From Cotesia glomerata (taxonomy: Eukaryota; Arthropoda; Insecta; Hymenoptera; Braconidae): a DNA stretch of 64,000 bases. Position 1 is the stretch's first letter. Every line of letters begins with the position of its first letter. The DNA lies in assembly GCF_020080835.1 (NCBI RefSeq), contig NC_058166.1, positions 5,394,001 to 5,458,000 on the forward strand, written 5' to 3'. Under the pieces are notes generated by a model. That model did not search any database. It had not been told where the DNA came from and worked only from the letters and a program-made list of their open reading frames with translations. The position numbers were made by a program, and so were the translations under genes. Of the stretch, positions 22,480 through 33,777 are shown piece after piece.

Positions 22480-22720
22480 GTACACCGAAAAAACACTTAA
22501 ATTAAACCATCTTTTACTTTCTAAAATCATTTCAAGTTGCTATTTTGAAAAAAAAAAATGTTTTGAAAAAAATTTTACGTGGACGTCCGGATGTCACCCC
22601 ATTTTGGATGTACCAACGATTACTCCCGAACAAATTGATATTTCAAGACCGGACCTTTTTTATTAGTTTAAGAATTCGATGAACTGGGTCCGTATTTCAT
22701 ATCAGTGGCCTAGTTTACGT
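22480..22720 (+). repeat. Dispersed repeat, shared with 44020-44190
   Basis: ACGTGGACGTCCGGATGTCA, CCAACGATTACTCCCGAAC and the spacing between them are found in inverse order and strand at 44080-44160. No coding potential. Confidence 0.7.
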
Positions 22721-23059
22721 ATTTTTTTTTTAATTGAATTTTTATTAAAATTCACTACGATACAACCGTACAAAGCCAAACGAGCTTTTCTTATTTGTCA
22801 CGTGAAAACTATGGCGCCACTTGATCAAGCTAGATTTATTTAGACTGCGTGCGCATATGACAAGAAAAAAGGGCGCCGATGTTTAAAAAAAAAAATAAAA
22901 AATACTCTGTAAGAAATTACTTAATTATAATTTTTTTTTTTTTTTTTAATCAATTACACAATTAATCATTTTCTTAAAAAATGAATGAGCGTTATGAGGC
23001 GTGCATTTTTGGATTTTCCAAACTTTTTTCATATTTTATAAGTCTAAATAATATTTATT

Positions 23060-25538
23060 CATTAAAGGAGTTTAGGAGTTTTCCTAAAACAGGAGTTTTC
23101 CCTGCGGAGTGGAAGTTGTCTCGTATTGTCCCCATACCTAAGAAGACTAATGCGGAGGTTTGTGCTGATTATCGGCCGATATCATTGACATGTAATTTAT
23201 CTAAGGCATTGGAAAGGTGTGCACATGATCAGATTGTAAAGTTTGTTATATCTAATAATTATATTGATGAGTATCAAATGGCATTTAGAGAGGGTTTGAA
23301 TACGCAGACTGCTGTAATTAAACTCTGCGATGATATTCGCTCTGCGATTAATGAGTCAAAAGTTACTGTTGCCGTTTTCTTTGATCTGAGTAAGGCTTTT
23401 GATTCTGTTAATCATAAGAGGCTATTGCGTAAGTTATACTGTATGAATTTCTCTGAAAATGCTATCATGTGGATGAAGTCTTACTTGGAGCAGAGAAGGC
23501 AGCAGGTATTTGTTGATGGGCGTGCGTCATCGTGGAAGGATGTTTTGAATGGAGTGCCGCAAGGCAGTGTACTTGGTCCCTTGTTATTTTCGCTATATAT
23601 CTCAGATCTTTCCAAGCGGTTAAATTGTCAATATTTATTTTATGCTGATGATTTGGCGATATATTTATCTTGTTGTCCGGACCAAGTGAATGATTGTATT
23701 GCAGTACTTAATGATGAAATAGTTAAAATTGTGGAATGGTGCAAGATCAATTATTTGAGATTAAACGCGTCTAAAACAAAGGCTGTTATTTTTGGCAGTA
23801 GAATTAAAGCTAACTGTAATCCGAACAAAAACAGTTTCACTGTAAAAAAGTCGCGCCAAGTCCACGTTCATAAGACTATTAGGAAGAAAAAAATTTTTTT
23901 TTTCTTTACAAAAAGATACAAAATAAAAAAATAAAAAAATCTAAGTAACCGATATGATTGTTTATGATTTTCGGAAATTAAAAAAAATTTTATTGTAAAT
24001 TTAAAAATAAAAAAAAAATTTTAGAACGTATTTAGTGTGCGTGGTTGCAAAATATTTTACTTTTAATGAAATTCGTAAAATCTATTTACTAGGACTTTAA
24101 AAAAATTGAAATACACAATGACGCACACCAAGTACGTTCTAAAAATCTTTTTAATTTTTAAATTTACAATAAAATTAATTTCCGAAAATCATAAACAATC
24201 ATATCGGTTACTTAGATTTTTATTTTTTATTTTGTATCTTTGTAAAGAAAAAAATTTTTCTTCCTAATAGTCTTATGAACGTGGACTTGGCGCGACTTTT
24301 TTACAGTGAAACTGTTTTTGTTCGGATTTTAGTATTTTTTGTAATTATAATGAAAATTTACAATTGATAACAACTTAAATCTCGTGTTGACAGCATTTTT
24401 TACTGCAAACTATCCCCTTGAAGCTACAGTTTATGTAGATGTAATTCCAGTGTACCCTGGCGGCCATAGATGCAAGCTACGAATCACTTTTTTTTACTGT
24501 AGTTGCGTGTCTATAGGAAGGATTACTACACATATTCATTTTATCTAGTCTGTGGCGCTGATATTCCCCATCGAAAAAAAGTCAGGATCGAAATTTCTGG
24601 GCTTACTATAGTTTGTGCTGATAAAATTTAATAATTTTAAGTGAATTAAGTGTTATAATTGATTATAATTAATTAATATCAGTAAAATAAAGTATAAATT
24701 ACTTTTATAATATATCATTTTGGAAAAAGGAGAACCATATAATTAAATAAAATTTTGCAACCTCGAAATACCGTTCTGCTTACAGTAAACACAGTCGGTA
24801 GTCTGGCACTCCGTTTACAACGGGATTTTTGAACGGAACTTGGCGCCAGATTCTACCGAATCTGTGGATAGCTGTGAGTATGCAGATGTCATTCTGGTAG
24901 ATGGCTGTATCGTTCCTTATGATAAGTCTGTTAAGTATCTTGGTGTGCTGATTGATAATGTTCTTTCATGGGAAAGTCAGACTGTGAGCGTGTGTAATCG
25001 AGCAATGCGAGTTTTGGCGCAGTTGAAGGTCAATAATGAGATCTTCAACGAAAGATTACGTATAAAGCTTGTTACTACGTTAATATTTCCTATCTTTGAT
25101 TATTGCTGTGCAGCGTATACAAATATATCTAACAGTTTACAGATGCGATTACAGCGTAAAATAAACTCGTGTGTTAGGTATATTTTTAAGATCCCAAGGT
25201 TTGAGCATGTTACGCCGTATTATAAGAGACTGGGTTGGCTCAAGCTGAAGGAAAGGAGGAATTATTTAAGAGCATGCCTTTTCTATAAGGAAATTGTAAT
25301 GCATTACTGTCAGCAATTTGGTGGCAGGCTTGAATTTCTTCCGGTTGCGCTACGCAGAGAAGATGTGAGAGATGATTATTTGCGTTTACCGAGATCTACT
25401 TGTAGTATGTATGATAATTCCTTTCTTGTTCTTGGCATACGCATCTGGAATATGTTGCCGGTGGAGATTGTTAGGGCCGAAAATTACGAAATGTTTCGTA
25501 GTTTGTGCCGTGATTACTTTTTGCACGGTAATGATTAA
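23060..25538 (+). pseudogene. LINE reverse transcriptase, interrupted
   Basis: The left part shows the RT fingers (PIPKKTNAEVCADYRPISL), FFDLSKAFDSVNH, the GVPQGSVLGPLLFSLYISDL block and the catalytic YADD near 23641. The frame is open into the hairpin element at 23818. The right part resumes with KSVKYLGVLID, which normally follows the RT core closely, then a C-terminal domain to the stop at 25536-25538. Apart from the insertion, no stop or frameshift is seen across about 500 codons, so the copy was young when hit. The first 25 or so codons of the open frame (22981-23060) match another dispersed repeat, not LINE sequence. Confidence 0.85.
23818..24868 (+). mobile_element. 1.05 kb palindromic element, copy A
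   Basis: The left half (23821-24325) is a near-perfect 505 bp palindrome: CCGAACAAAAACAGTTTCAC reads back at its right end. The right half is unique sequence ending in the small hairpin AGATTCTACCGAATCT and GTGG. Copies B (46961-48026) and C (60331-61384) share the whole layout. CTGT stands on both sides here as a possible duplication. No open frame of note. Confidence 0.85.
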
Positions 25539-25740
25539 TTAAAATATTAACAGCATTACGTTATTATTATGCTATAAACTAATGTTATATTATTTTATAT
25601 TAGAACTGCTGAACTTCATCATGATACTGTATTATCATTTACTTTGTATTTACTGTACTTATTATTTTGTACTATTTTGTATTATTTGATGATGGTCCTG
25701 AGGGTGCCTAGGCTCCAGGACTAAATAAACATTTATCTAT

Positions 25741-26899
25741 CTATCTATCTAAAGGTCCGAAGGGACCTTTGGAGGGGGCGTGGCTTGCGCAAGCCGGAGT
25801 ACTCGTTTTCGAGCGTATATTCAACCCTCTGGGAAAATTATAAATATTGTCCCTACAATTCCGGGAGTCAAAACTTTTTTTAGGAAATTTCCTCCTCTTT
25901 TTCAATTTTTTTTCGAATTTGAATTATCTCGAATAGTTTTTGAAATATTAACGAAAAGTCAAACCCCCTTTTTTTTCACTTAATTGTTTATAACTATTGC
26001 AATTTTTGCGAGCGGGCTTAGCATTTTCTCAAAAACTATCTACATGTCATTCCGAATCGAATGACACCTCAATCATAATTTTCGGAGAAGGCGAAAAAGT
26101 TTTAACCTAAAAGGCACTTGTTGACTAGACTATAAGTAGAAAATCGGTGTGAATAATGTTTACGATTAAGTTGTAGGTGGCGCAATTTCTAATTTTTACC
26201 TAGTTTCGCTGGCCAGTTACTGGATTTGATTTCTGACCAGCTACTAGATATGATCGCTAGCCAGATACTAGATTTAATCGAGTAAAAACTTAATTATTTC
26301 TACTAGGGATAAGTGAACTTACGAAGTACACCTGTCCATGTGTCAAAAATATCTGAACAATAGACATTATCCATACACACAATTTTTCTTAATGACCCTC
26401 ACGAACAGCAGAAAAGCTAAGATTTGGAAGCTGTGAGACACTCAGGTAGTCATAAATAATGGTGAGTCAGCTAATAAGAGTTGAGGGCAAATGATTAAAT
26501 GCTCATGAAGTAAAATTTTGAAACTAGAATTCAATGGTAATAGTATTTAATTAGACTAATTCTACTTTTAAATACTAAATATCATTCAAGCATAAAAACG
26601 ATATCCCTACAATAAAAATACATGAGAGTGTGAAGTTAGTCAATAGTTGGAGCTCTTAAAAAATGGGACCTGATTCCTTATTAGTCGAAATTAAGGCGCG
26701 CGCGTAGCGCGCTATTTAAACTTCTAATAAATAGAATAACAAAAGAGAGGATTACTTAAAAATATGGTGTAGTACAAATGAATATACTTATTGCAAAAAT
26801 ACGTTTTGGGACAATTTTACGACAATTTTGAACCTTTTTCAAAATGATTTTCAGAAAAATAATTTATTTTCGCACAGCTGATAGAACATTTCTTGGACA
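25741..26899. other. No gene seen; small palindromes
   Basis: AAAGGTCCGAAGGGACCTTT (25753) and GGCTTGCGCAAGCC (25782) are short palindromes just after the LINE. GGCGCGCGCGTAGCGCGCTATT at 26697 has an inverse relative at 37719. The remainder is AT-rich and unstructured. Confidence 0.5.
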
Positions 26900-26975
26900 T
26901 TTTTAGGGTGTGTGTAACATACACACACACACACACCCTCCCACACACACACACACCCACCCACACACACACACA

Positions 26976-27032
<57 letters not shown>

Positions 27033-27063
27033 ACACATACATACAGACAGACATAGAGACAAC
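26900..27063 (+). repeat. (CA)n tract, left part of (CA)n TIR family copy 3
   Basis: (CA)n with CCCA and CATA variants from about 26918 to 27047, then GACAGACATAGAGACAAC. The right part of the same copy resumes at 31912 behind the LINE, with the GGGTAGTCAGGGAAG block and the end TTCGCGGGAAG near 32050. Confidence 0.85.
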
Positions 27064-27206
27064 CCCGTGTCGGGCTTGCTGGGTCCCGCATCGGGCGCCT
27101 CCTCAGGTGGCGGATAGGGGAATGCCCGGCATATCTGCACGTCAGATGCGTCGGGTACCGAGGAAACAGAATACTCGGGGTGGACCAAAACCTAGCAAAA
27201 GATGAT

Positions 27207-28682
27207 ATGGAAATGTCAGAAGATTTTCAAACATCGTTTACAGTACAGAGGATGGATACCTCAGTGCCGGCGAGAGAAGGCGTGCAAACGGGCCTAAACT
27301 TGTCGTTATCAAGCGACCGTTTGAACAGTGGAGTAGACCCCATGGCTCTGCTGTCTAGCAATGCTAGCAAGGTTACAGGGAGTACGAAATCAGCCCAGAT
27401 GGCAGAGAACGGACAGCTGAGCAACATTCCTTCAAAAAGTGGAGGACCTTTTGCTCCTGCCACTAATCAAACCCACCGAGGAAGAATGAACTCTCTACCG
27501 ATCGTCACCGGCCAACAGTCACCAATGGAGAGGCTCGGCAACAAGATTGATGAGTTAGCCGACTTCATAAAAGACAAAAAGAATCTCCACCATGAGATCA
27601 GAAAATTGGTTTCGTCTATTAGTACGGCATATAGGCTGGCCAACAAATCACCAACGAAGTCGGCGTCAACGACTCAAACATCTCCGAGTCTGAACAAAAA
27701 ATCACAGCCACCTCTGACCACTCCTAAGAAATTACCACAGCAAGGAGATGGCAACAAGAAGAGGCCGCTGTCCACGCCCAGCCCTTCCTCAGATATTGAC
27801 AAGCCAGCACAGAAAAAGACAGCCCGGGATGATACCTGGACCAAAGTGACTCGGCAAAACAAGAAAAAGAAAGAACAGGAGCCAGTGACTCAAACTGCTA
27901 CAGCCCAAGACCAGCCAAACAGCGGTGGCTCCAAGAAACCAAGGAGGAAGAAGACAAGAACTAAAGCTGTCCTAGTCCAACCAGCTGAAGGGCGAACATA
28001 CGCCGATCTCCTGAAGGAAATCAAGGCCAAGGTAAGCCCTGTCGAGACGGGCGTAAACATAAGGTCTATTAAAAAGACGAAACACGGAGGCGTTCTCCTT
28101 GAAATGGCTCGAAAGTCCGAAGACAGCAAGGCATTCACCGATGCAGTAAGGGCAGCCACTGCAAACATCGGCACAGTCAAGACGCTAACACCAACAACAA
28201 CGATCGAGATCCTCGACTTAGATGAAATCTCTACCGAGAGCGAAGTCCGTGAAGCACTCAAACGTGAATTCACTGACAACCTGGAGGTCAAACGGGTAAA
28301 TTTGACAAAACCTACACCACGAGGTAATCGGGCAGCCTTCTGCGAACTAGACGAGCCCAATGCGATTAAGGCCCTTGACAAGGCCCGTATACGGATCGGT
28401 TTGGTGAACTGTCGTATACGCCCAGTAGTAAAAGTAACACGTTGTTTTAAATGTCTTGGTTATGGACACCAAACACGTCAGTGTGCGGGACCAGACAGAA
28501 GCAGGTGCTGCTACAAATGTGGCGGAGAGAACCACAAGGCCGTAAACTGCACGGAGAAGTTAAAATGCTTCCTTTGTGCTTCGGACAAAGATGCCCAGGA
28601 TAGTCTATGCCATATTTCTGGCACTGGAGCGTGTAAGGCATTCCGCAAAGCACTTGCAGAAGCCATGAAAGGTCAGAAATGA
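27207..28682 (+). CDS. R1-clade LINE ORF1 (gag-like, three CCHC knuckles)
   Basis: The ATG at 27207 is the first in the frame; the frame is also open to the left with no other ATG. About 491 residues: a Ser/Thr-rich N-terminal third, a Lys-rich basic stretch with KKTARDD and [11 protein letters not shown] (about residues 200-255), a globular domain, then CCHC knuckles [14 protein letters not shown] (near 28443) and [14 protein letters not shown] (near 28509) and a third degenerate one. R1-clade ORF1 proteins bind element RNA and bring it to the chromosomal target. The stop at 28680-28682 overlaps the ATG of ORF2 (ATGA). No defect is seen. Confidence 0.9.
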   Translation: MEMSEDFQTSFTVQRMDTSVPAREGVQTGLNLSLSSDRLNSGVDPMALLSSNASKVTGSTKSAQMAENGQLSNIPSKSGGPFAPATNQTHRGRMNSLPIVTGQQSPMERLGNKIDELADFIKDKKNLHHEIRKLVSSISTAYRLANKSPTKSASTTQTSPSLNKKSQPPLTTPKKLPQQGDGNKKRPLSTPSPSSDIDKPAQKKTARDDTWTKVTRQNKKKKEQEPVTQTATAQDQPNSGGSKKPRRKKTRTKAVLVQPAEGRTYADLLKEIKAKVSPVETGVNIRSIKKTKHGGVLLEMARKSEDSKAFTDAVRAATANIGTVKTLTPTTTIEILDLDEISTESEVREALKREFTDNLEVKRVNLTKPTPRGNRAAFCELDEPNAIKALDKARIRIGLVNCRIRPVVKVTRCFKCLGYGHQTRQCAGPDRSRCCYKCGGENHKAVNCTEKLKCFLCASDKDAQDSLCHISGTGACKAFRKALAEAMKGQK

Positions 28683-31672
28683 CACGCATACTACAAGGCA
28701 ACCTGAATAGGTGCGCCTTGGCGCAAAACCTGCTGCGCCAGCGTGTTTTCGAAGATAAAATTGACGTCTGCTTTATCTGCGAGCAATATCTAAACATCGA
28801 AGGTAAAACATGGTTCGCAGACGAAACGGGCACGGCAGCAATTTGGATTGTGAACACAAAGAACGTTACCGTCAACAACAGCAGAGGTGGAGCAGGTTTT
28901 GTCTGGATTCAAACCCCCACAACCTACTTCATGAGCGTCTATCTCTCACCTAACGTAGGGATTAGTGTGTTCCGACAGAAACTCGCAAATATAGAAGATG
29001 CGGTCACTAAGTTCGACGGCGAAGTTATCGTAGCTGGTGACTTCAATGCTAAATCGGCTGAATGGGGCGCTGATTTCTCCGACACCAGAGGCAACGAGGT
29101 CGCTGACGTCGTGGCTAGACTCGACCTCATAGTGCTAAATACTGGGAGCACCACGACTTTCAGAAGACCGGGGTACCAAGAGTCCATCCTCGACATTTCG
29201 TTGGCGACTCCAAAAATTGCCAACATGATTGAAAACTGGACAGTATCCGAAAAATACAGTGGCAGTGATCACCAGTTCGTGACATTTAACGTTGGATTGG
29301 CATCTGCTCCGGTACCACAACACGACCTTTCTAAGCGAAAGTGGAATGTCAGGAAGCTTGATCCAGAGGCACTGCGAGCTTCACTTGCACGGAGCTGGTC
29401 TACCCTTCAGAACAACCCGACTCCGGATACTTGCAGCGAGACAGAAAGGACAGTACTAAATACGATGAAGGAGATTTCCGCCGCATGTGACGCCTCTATG
29501 CCGCGGTTGAAAAACCGGAGTTTTCGCAGGCCGGCGTACTGGTGGTCAACAGACATAGCGGAACTTCGCAAAATGTGCCATCAACTACGTCGCCGCGCAA
29601 CGAGAGCCGCCAAACGCTCCCCAAGCCAGGACTTGTATTCAAAAGAGTACAAGCAGGCCAAAAGATGCTAAATCGAGCCATCAAAGCAAGTAAAGCAAAG
29701 TTGTGGAAAGAGATCTGCAACGATCTCGACAATGACATCTGGGGTAAAGCCTACCAAATTGTCGCCAAACGACTTGGAAAGGCTTCACCAGAGGCGCCGA
29801 AGTCTCCAGCCTTAATGGATAGCATCGTAGCGGAGCTTTTCCCCAAACACCCGCCGCGGGAGAAGAAACACTACACTAAAAACAACGAAGTAACGCCCTT
29901 CACAACTAAGGAACTACAAGACGCGGCCAAGTCACTCAAAACAGGAAAGGCACCTGGACCTGATGGCATCCCGGCATCGGTGATCAAGATTATAGCCCTG
30001 GAATACCCAGACTTACTCCTGAACACCTACAACGCATGCTTGGCAACTGGCACCTTTTCCGCGGTCTGGAAACGGCAGAGATTGGTTCTCTTAGACAAAG
30101 GTAAAGGAAACCCCCATAACACCTTCGTCGTTTAGACCACTCTGTATGCTAGACATTGCTGGAAAACTGCTCGAGAAGCTCATACAAGGGAGACTTCGCG
30201 ACGACATCGACCGTGCTGGAGGTTTTGCCACCAACCAGCATGGCTTCCGGAAAGGTCATTCGACAGTCGGAGCGATCAAGAAAGTCATAAAGACAGCAAC
30301 ACAAGCATGGTCTGGTAGCCTCAAAGCTCGTAAAGTATGTCTTCTCCTCACGCTAGATGTCAAAAACGCATTTAACAGCGCAAATTGGGGAGACATTTTA
30401 GACGCTCTGGAGCACAAGTTTGACGCGGAGCCAGAAAATCTGGCACTAGTCGACAACTACCTTGACGATAGAAAGCTAATAGTGGAAACTACTGAAGGCC
30501 CACAAGAATACGCCATAACGGCTGGCGTGCCGCAAGGCTCAATAATGGGGCCTGATCTATGGAACGCAGACTACGACGAGCTTCTTGAAATCCCGTTGCC
30601 AGAGCAAGTAGAGCTAACAGGCTTTGCAGACGACGTTGCAGCCACTATAGTGGCGGACAGCGTGGAAGAGGCCGAACTGCTAGTTCAGGAAACCATCGAC
30701 ACCGTCGAGACTTGGCTCGATAAGCATCACCTGAAACTCGCCAAACAGAAAACCGAGATGGTCGTTTTGACCCGTCAAAAATGGTTTCCAAAACCATTCG
30801 CTATGGACATGGGAGGAACAACGCTGACGTCAACAAGGGCCCTGCGGTATCTAGGGGTAATGATAGACGAGAAACTATCTTTCCGTGAACACCTCGACAG
30901 TGCATGCAAGAAAGCCAGCAAGACTGTGTCTAGCCTAGCACGAATTATGACCAACACCATGGGACCAAGAACAAAAAAGAGAAGAGTTCTTCTAGAAGCA
31001 GTCCACTCGGTACTGCTTTATGGAGCGGAGATATGGGCAGACATATTAAAGCAGAAGACCTACCGGCGAAAGATCGCAGCAGTACAGCGGCGAGGCGCTC
31101 TCAGGGTTGCCTGTGCCTACCGCACAGTTTCCGAAGCGGCTGTATTGGTCATTGCAGGAGCCGCGCCCATCGACCTATTAGCGTTCGAAAGAGCAAAACT
31201 CTATGACGCTAAAGACAGTGATGATAACATGAAGGACGCAAGAACGAGGATAAAGGCGGAAACGCAGCAAGAGTGGCAGGACCGATGGACATCGGGAGAG
31301 ACGGGCAGATGGACGGCGCGCCTGATCCCAAACATCAACGTCTGGCTCTCTCGGAAGCACGGGGATACGGACTATTCACTGACCCAGCTATTGACGGGAC
31401 ATGGGCAGTTCAATGCCTATCTTTTCAAGATGGGTTTGCACAGCACACCAACGTGCAAATACTGCCCGGATAAAATCGACGACTCCGAACACACATTCTT
31501 CGAGTGTGCTCGATGGAAGGACTACAGAAGAAACACTGAAGAGATCATAGGCACCAGGCTCTCCCCCTCAAGCCTGGTGACCTATATGATCAAACAAGAG
31601 GAAAACTGGTCAGCTGTTGCAGTTTATGCACAGCACCTCCTGAAAGACAAAATCGCAGAAAGGGACCAGTAG
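28679..31672 (+). pseudogene. R1-clade LINE ORF2: endonuclease, reverse transcriptase, zinc knuckle; two frameshifts
   Basis: Starts at the ATG of the ATGA overlap. An APE-type endonuclease (28679 to about 29290) shows the QGNLNR start, the VAGDFNAKS block near 29032 and SDHQFVTF near 29266. The RT region (about 29900-30700) shows APGPDGIP, DVKNAFNSA, GVPQGSIMGP and the catalytic FADD near 30624. The C-terminus carries CKYCPDKIDDSEHTFFEC (near 31457). The frame shifts once at an A4 run near 29662 (one base missing) and once at a C5 run near 30112 (one extra base), judged against the second copy. No other stop is seen in about 1,000 codons. Confidence 0.92.
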
Positions 31673-31911
31673 CCAGGAGTAGGCGTCGTGAGACGCAGCA
31701 CGACTGGATTGAAGTAATGCTAACGCGGTTCCAATCCAGTCCTCCCCGTACCATCTAGGGGAGAGGGGAAGAGGAATGTTTTTTTAGTGGGTAAAAATCT
31801 CCACACTACCGACTATCGATATCTGCCGGAAGATGGGCGGCAGAGTTAACGATACCGGTGTCTTTTGAAGATCTTTTTCGTACCTCTTTATAAAAAAACA
31901 AAAAAAAAAAA

Positions 31912-32060
31912 GACATAGAGACAACATTGCCGGGGTAGTCAGGGAAGTTTCCTGTGACCTCAAAAAGTCGAGAACTGATGGAAACTCGATTTTTGAAAAA
32001 AGGGGTCCAAACAATAACTTCCGATTTTCGAAAATTTTTTATTTTCTTCGCGGGAAGATA
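31912..32060 (+). mobile_element. (CA)n-bearing TIR family copy 3, right part
   Basis: Follows the LINE's poly(A). It has the second copy of GACATAGAGACAAC, then GGGGTAGTCAGGGAAG, AACTCGATTTTTGAAAAA, and the family end TTCGCGGGAAG. The same order is seen at 54466-54608. Confidence 0.85.
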
Positions 32061-32230
32061 AAAAAAGGTTTGTTTTCAAAAAACTAAAAACTTTGAAATG
32101 GATAATTTCTCAAGCGTTTTAAGCTCGTACATAGTGGGGAGTTATATTAGGAATGCCCTGCAGGGTCAATTGCTTTTCCGGTTTTTTTTTTTTTGGTCTT
32201 CAGAAATTTTTAAATACTATCAATATTGAC

Positions 32231-32478
32231 TTACTAGTACTCATAGCCGAGCAGTTAACGTGCTTGACTTTCAATCTTAAACACTGGCCAGGCATATGAT
32301 GGCATATTCGAATATGGTTCGAGTCCCACTATATTCGAATAATTTTCGCTATGCACCAGGTTAATTTTCGATTGTTTTTAACTGAGTACTCGACTCATTG
32401 CCGAACAAACATTGGCTGTACATGATGTCATCATAAAGGTTAACTGGACTACACCAGCACGAAAAAAAAAAAACAAAC
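32231..32478 (+). mobile_element. tRNA-derived SINE 2 with target-site duplication
   Basis: A box TAGCCGAGCAG (32244-32254), B box GGTTCGAGTCC (32316-32326), a non-tRNA body and an A-rich tail (32461-32475). It is flanked by CAATATTGAC (32221-32230, 32479-32488). The head is Ser/Leu-like but the body differs from the SINE at 19670. Confidence 0.85.
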
Positions 32479-32565
32479 CAATATTGACCAAATCATCAGA
32501 GATTATTTAACAAATATTTTGACAAAATTATTCTTAAATATTTATATTACTCTTATATTTTTCAG

Positions 32566-33018
32566 GTATTCTATCTCAGTTCCTGTCATTGCCAATATAC
32601 TTGCCCTTGGGCAGAATATCATACTCAATTTACCTACTTCACTATGTAGGACAAACTATGGGAATACAATCTGTTAGAGTTCCTATGTACATTCACGAGT
32701 TTCAGATGGTAAAATTTTTATAACTCATCAACTTTTTACCTTGAATTACTATTGTGTAACATTCGAGTAACTATTGATTAAAATATTTTGCAGATCAATT
32801 TTTTAGTCAGTGATCTAGTTATCTACATTTTCGGCGGATTTGTCTTTTGTCTCATCTTCGAGTCACCATTTTTGGTACTAGAAAAATTAATGTTAGCTCA
32901 TAGAACTGAAAGGATAAGCCAATCTTCGGTTGAGAATAAAACTAATAATTCTAAAGAATACTTAAAAGAAAAATTTTCTATTGAAAACAAATCAAATAAT
33001 CTGAAATTTTATGAGTAA
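32566..33018 (+). CDS. NRF-6-like acyltransferase-3 gene, last two exons
   Basis: Exon 32566-32708 follows acceptor TTTTTCAG and ends ATG|GTAAAA; exon 32794-33018 follows ATTTTGCAG and ends in TAA. The first encodes the conserved block LPLGRISYSIYLLHY, the C-terminal acyltransferase-3 motif 'LSRLTYxxYLxH' with the histidine present; the second gives one more membrane helix (VIYIFGGFVFCLIFESP) and a charged cytosolic tail. It joins in phase with the exon at 16724-17031 (48 and 74 codons here). Bases that would form a poly(A) signal lie at 33181-33186. The gene looks intact at this end despite the transposons in its intron. Confidence 0.9.
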
Positions 33019-33180
33019 ATTTTCTACTTTATTTCATGTTAAAATTTATTTTTGGGAGACAAAAATTCTAATAACAACAATCTTGAGACTATAAACACAT
33101 ATTTCCACATTACAATTTTGAACTGTAGTTTATGTCTTGTAAGTTATAACTACACTTGACTACTTTAAAAATATATAAAG

Positions 33181-33186
33181 AATAAA
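33181..33186 (+). terminator. Candidate poly(A) signal of the NRF-6-like gene
   Basis: AATAAA 163 bases after the stop codon, in an AT-rich 3' UTR. Confidence 0.5.
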
Positions 33187-33299
33187 GATATGAAAATATA
33201 GCAATACTAGTGTTTGAGAGTCATTCGCAATAAAAGTGAAATTTTTGGTAGATTATAAATAGATGGATTACCTGGAAGGCTCCGAAAACATCCGTTGTC

Positions 33300-33560
33300 A
33301 CACAAAAGTCAATGAGTTAATGAAAAAATAGCCGAAAGACTGTAAACTTATGCATATTGAGTACATTTATCCCAATAGAGGCACATGCGCATTATCATCC
33401 TATTTTAACTTTTTGATATTTTTTTTCACATTGGCTTTATTTTATTATTATTGCACGACTCATGATACAAAACATCAGAGAGAGAGCTTTACGATCGAGA
33501 AATTTTTCATAATGAAATGAGCATTATGAGTCATAAAAATTGATTCTTTTAAAAAGATTT
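33300..33560. repeat. Dispersed AT-rich repeat (inverse copy at 41340-41450)
   Basis: GTACATTTATCCCAATAGAGG and GCATTATCATCCTATT recur, inverted, at 41350-41410 inside ARL3 intron 4. No coding content. Confidence 0.55.
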
Positions 33561-33777
33561 AGTAATTGAGGCACCAACGGCATTTGAAAAAAATAACTTA
33601 CTTCCTGTTTTTTATTACATTTAAGACACATATGATATTTTTCCTTATATATTTAAATAATAGCATATCCTATTCTTTCCCGCTTCACAGTATTATTTAT
33701 ATTTGTAAAAATAATTGCCGTAAGATGGACGGTGTGGCTTAATGTATATAGAATAAGCGAAAGTGAAATTTAGTATA

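Larger units (their letters stand above)
23060..25740 (+). mobile_element. 5'-truncated LINE (Jockey/CR1-like) split by a hairpin element
   Basis: Reverse transcriptase (23060-23817) and the C-terminal region (24869-25538) of one LINE are separated by the 1.05 kb hairpin element. The 3' UTR ends in four to five TCTA units (25733-25752), the sort of short 3' microsatellite used by several LINE clades instead of poly(A). The endonuclease and ORF1 are missing. Confidence 0.85.
27064..31911 (+). mobile_element. Full-length R1-clade LINE in a (CA)n target, 14 bp duplication
   Basis: The element runs from about 27064 to a poly(A) tail ending at 31911. GACATAGAGACAAC occurs directly before (27050-27063) and after (31912-31925) it, a perfect target-site duplication. 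It has a short 5' UTR, ORF1, ORF2 and a 3' UTR of about 220 bp. R1-clade LINEs often choose fixed targets, and some (Waldo and Mino types) are reported to use AC-rich repeats; the site here is of that kind. ORF2 has two one-base shifts, so this copy is probably inactive, though young. Confidence 0.93.
17032..32565 (+). other. 15.5 kb intron of the NRF-6-like gene, filled by transposons
   Basis: Bounded by GTAAAA and TATTTTTCAG. It holds a (CA)n TIR element, two R1-clade LINEs, two SINEs, a foldback element and a LINE with a hairpin insertion. No host coding sequence seen in it. Confidence 0.8.

Noticed and set aside
23818..24868. Helitron identity of the hairpin element (starts TC, has a 3' hairpin)
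   Set aside because: The 3' end lacks CTRR and copy C has a six-base duplication, which Helitrons do not make.
26817..27188. Several long open frames made of Thr-His or Cys-Val repeats
   Set aside because: They are translations of the (CA)n tract in all frames, without homology or start context.
27890..28381. 163-codon minus-strand frame
   Set aside because: It is the shadow of LINE ORF1 on the opposite strand.
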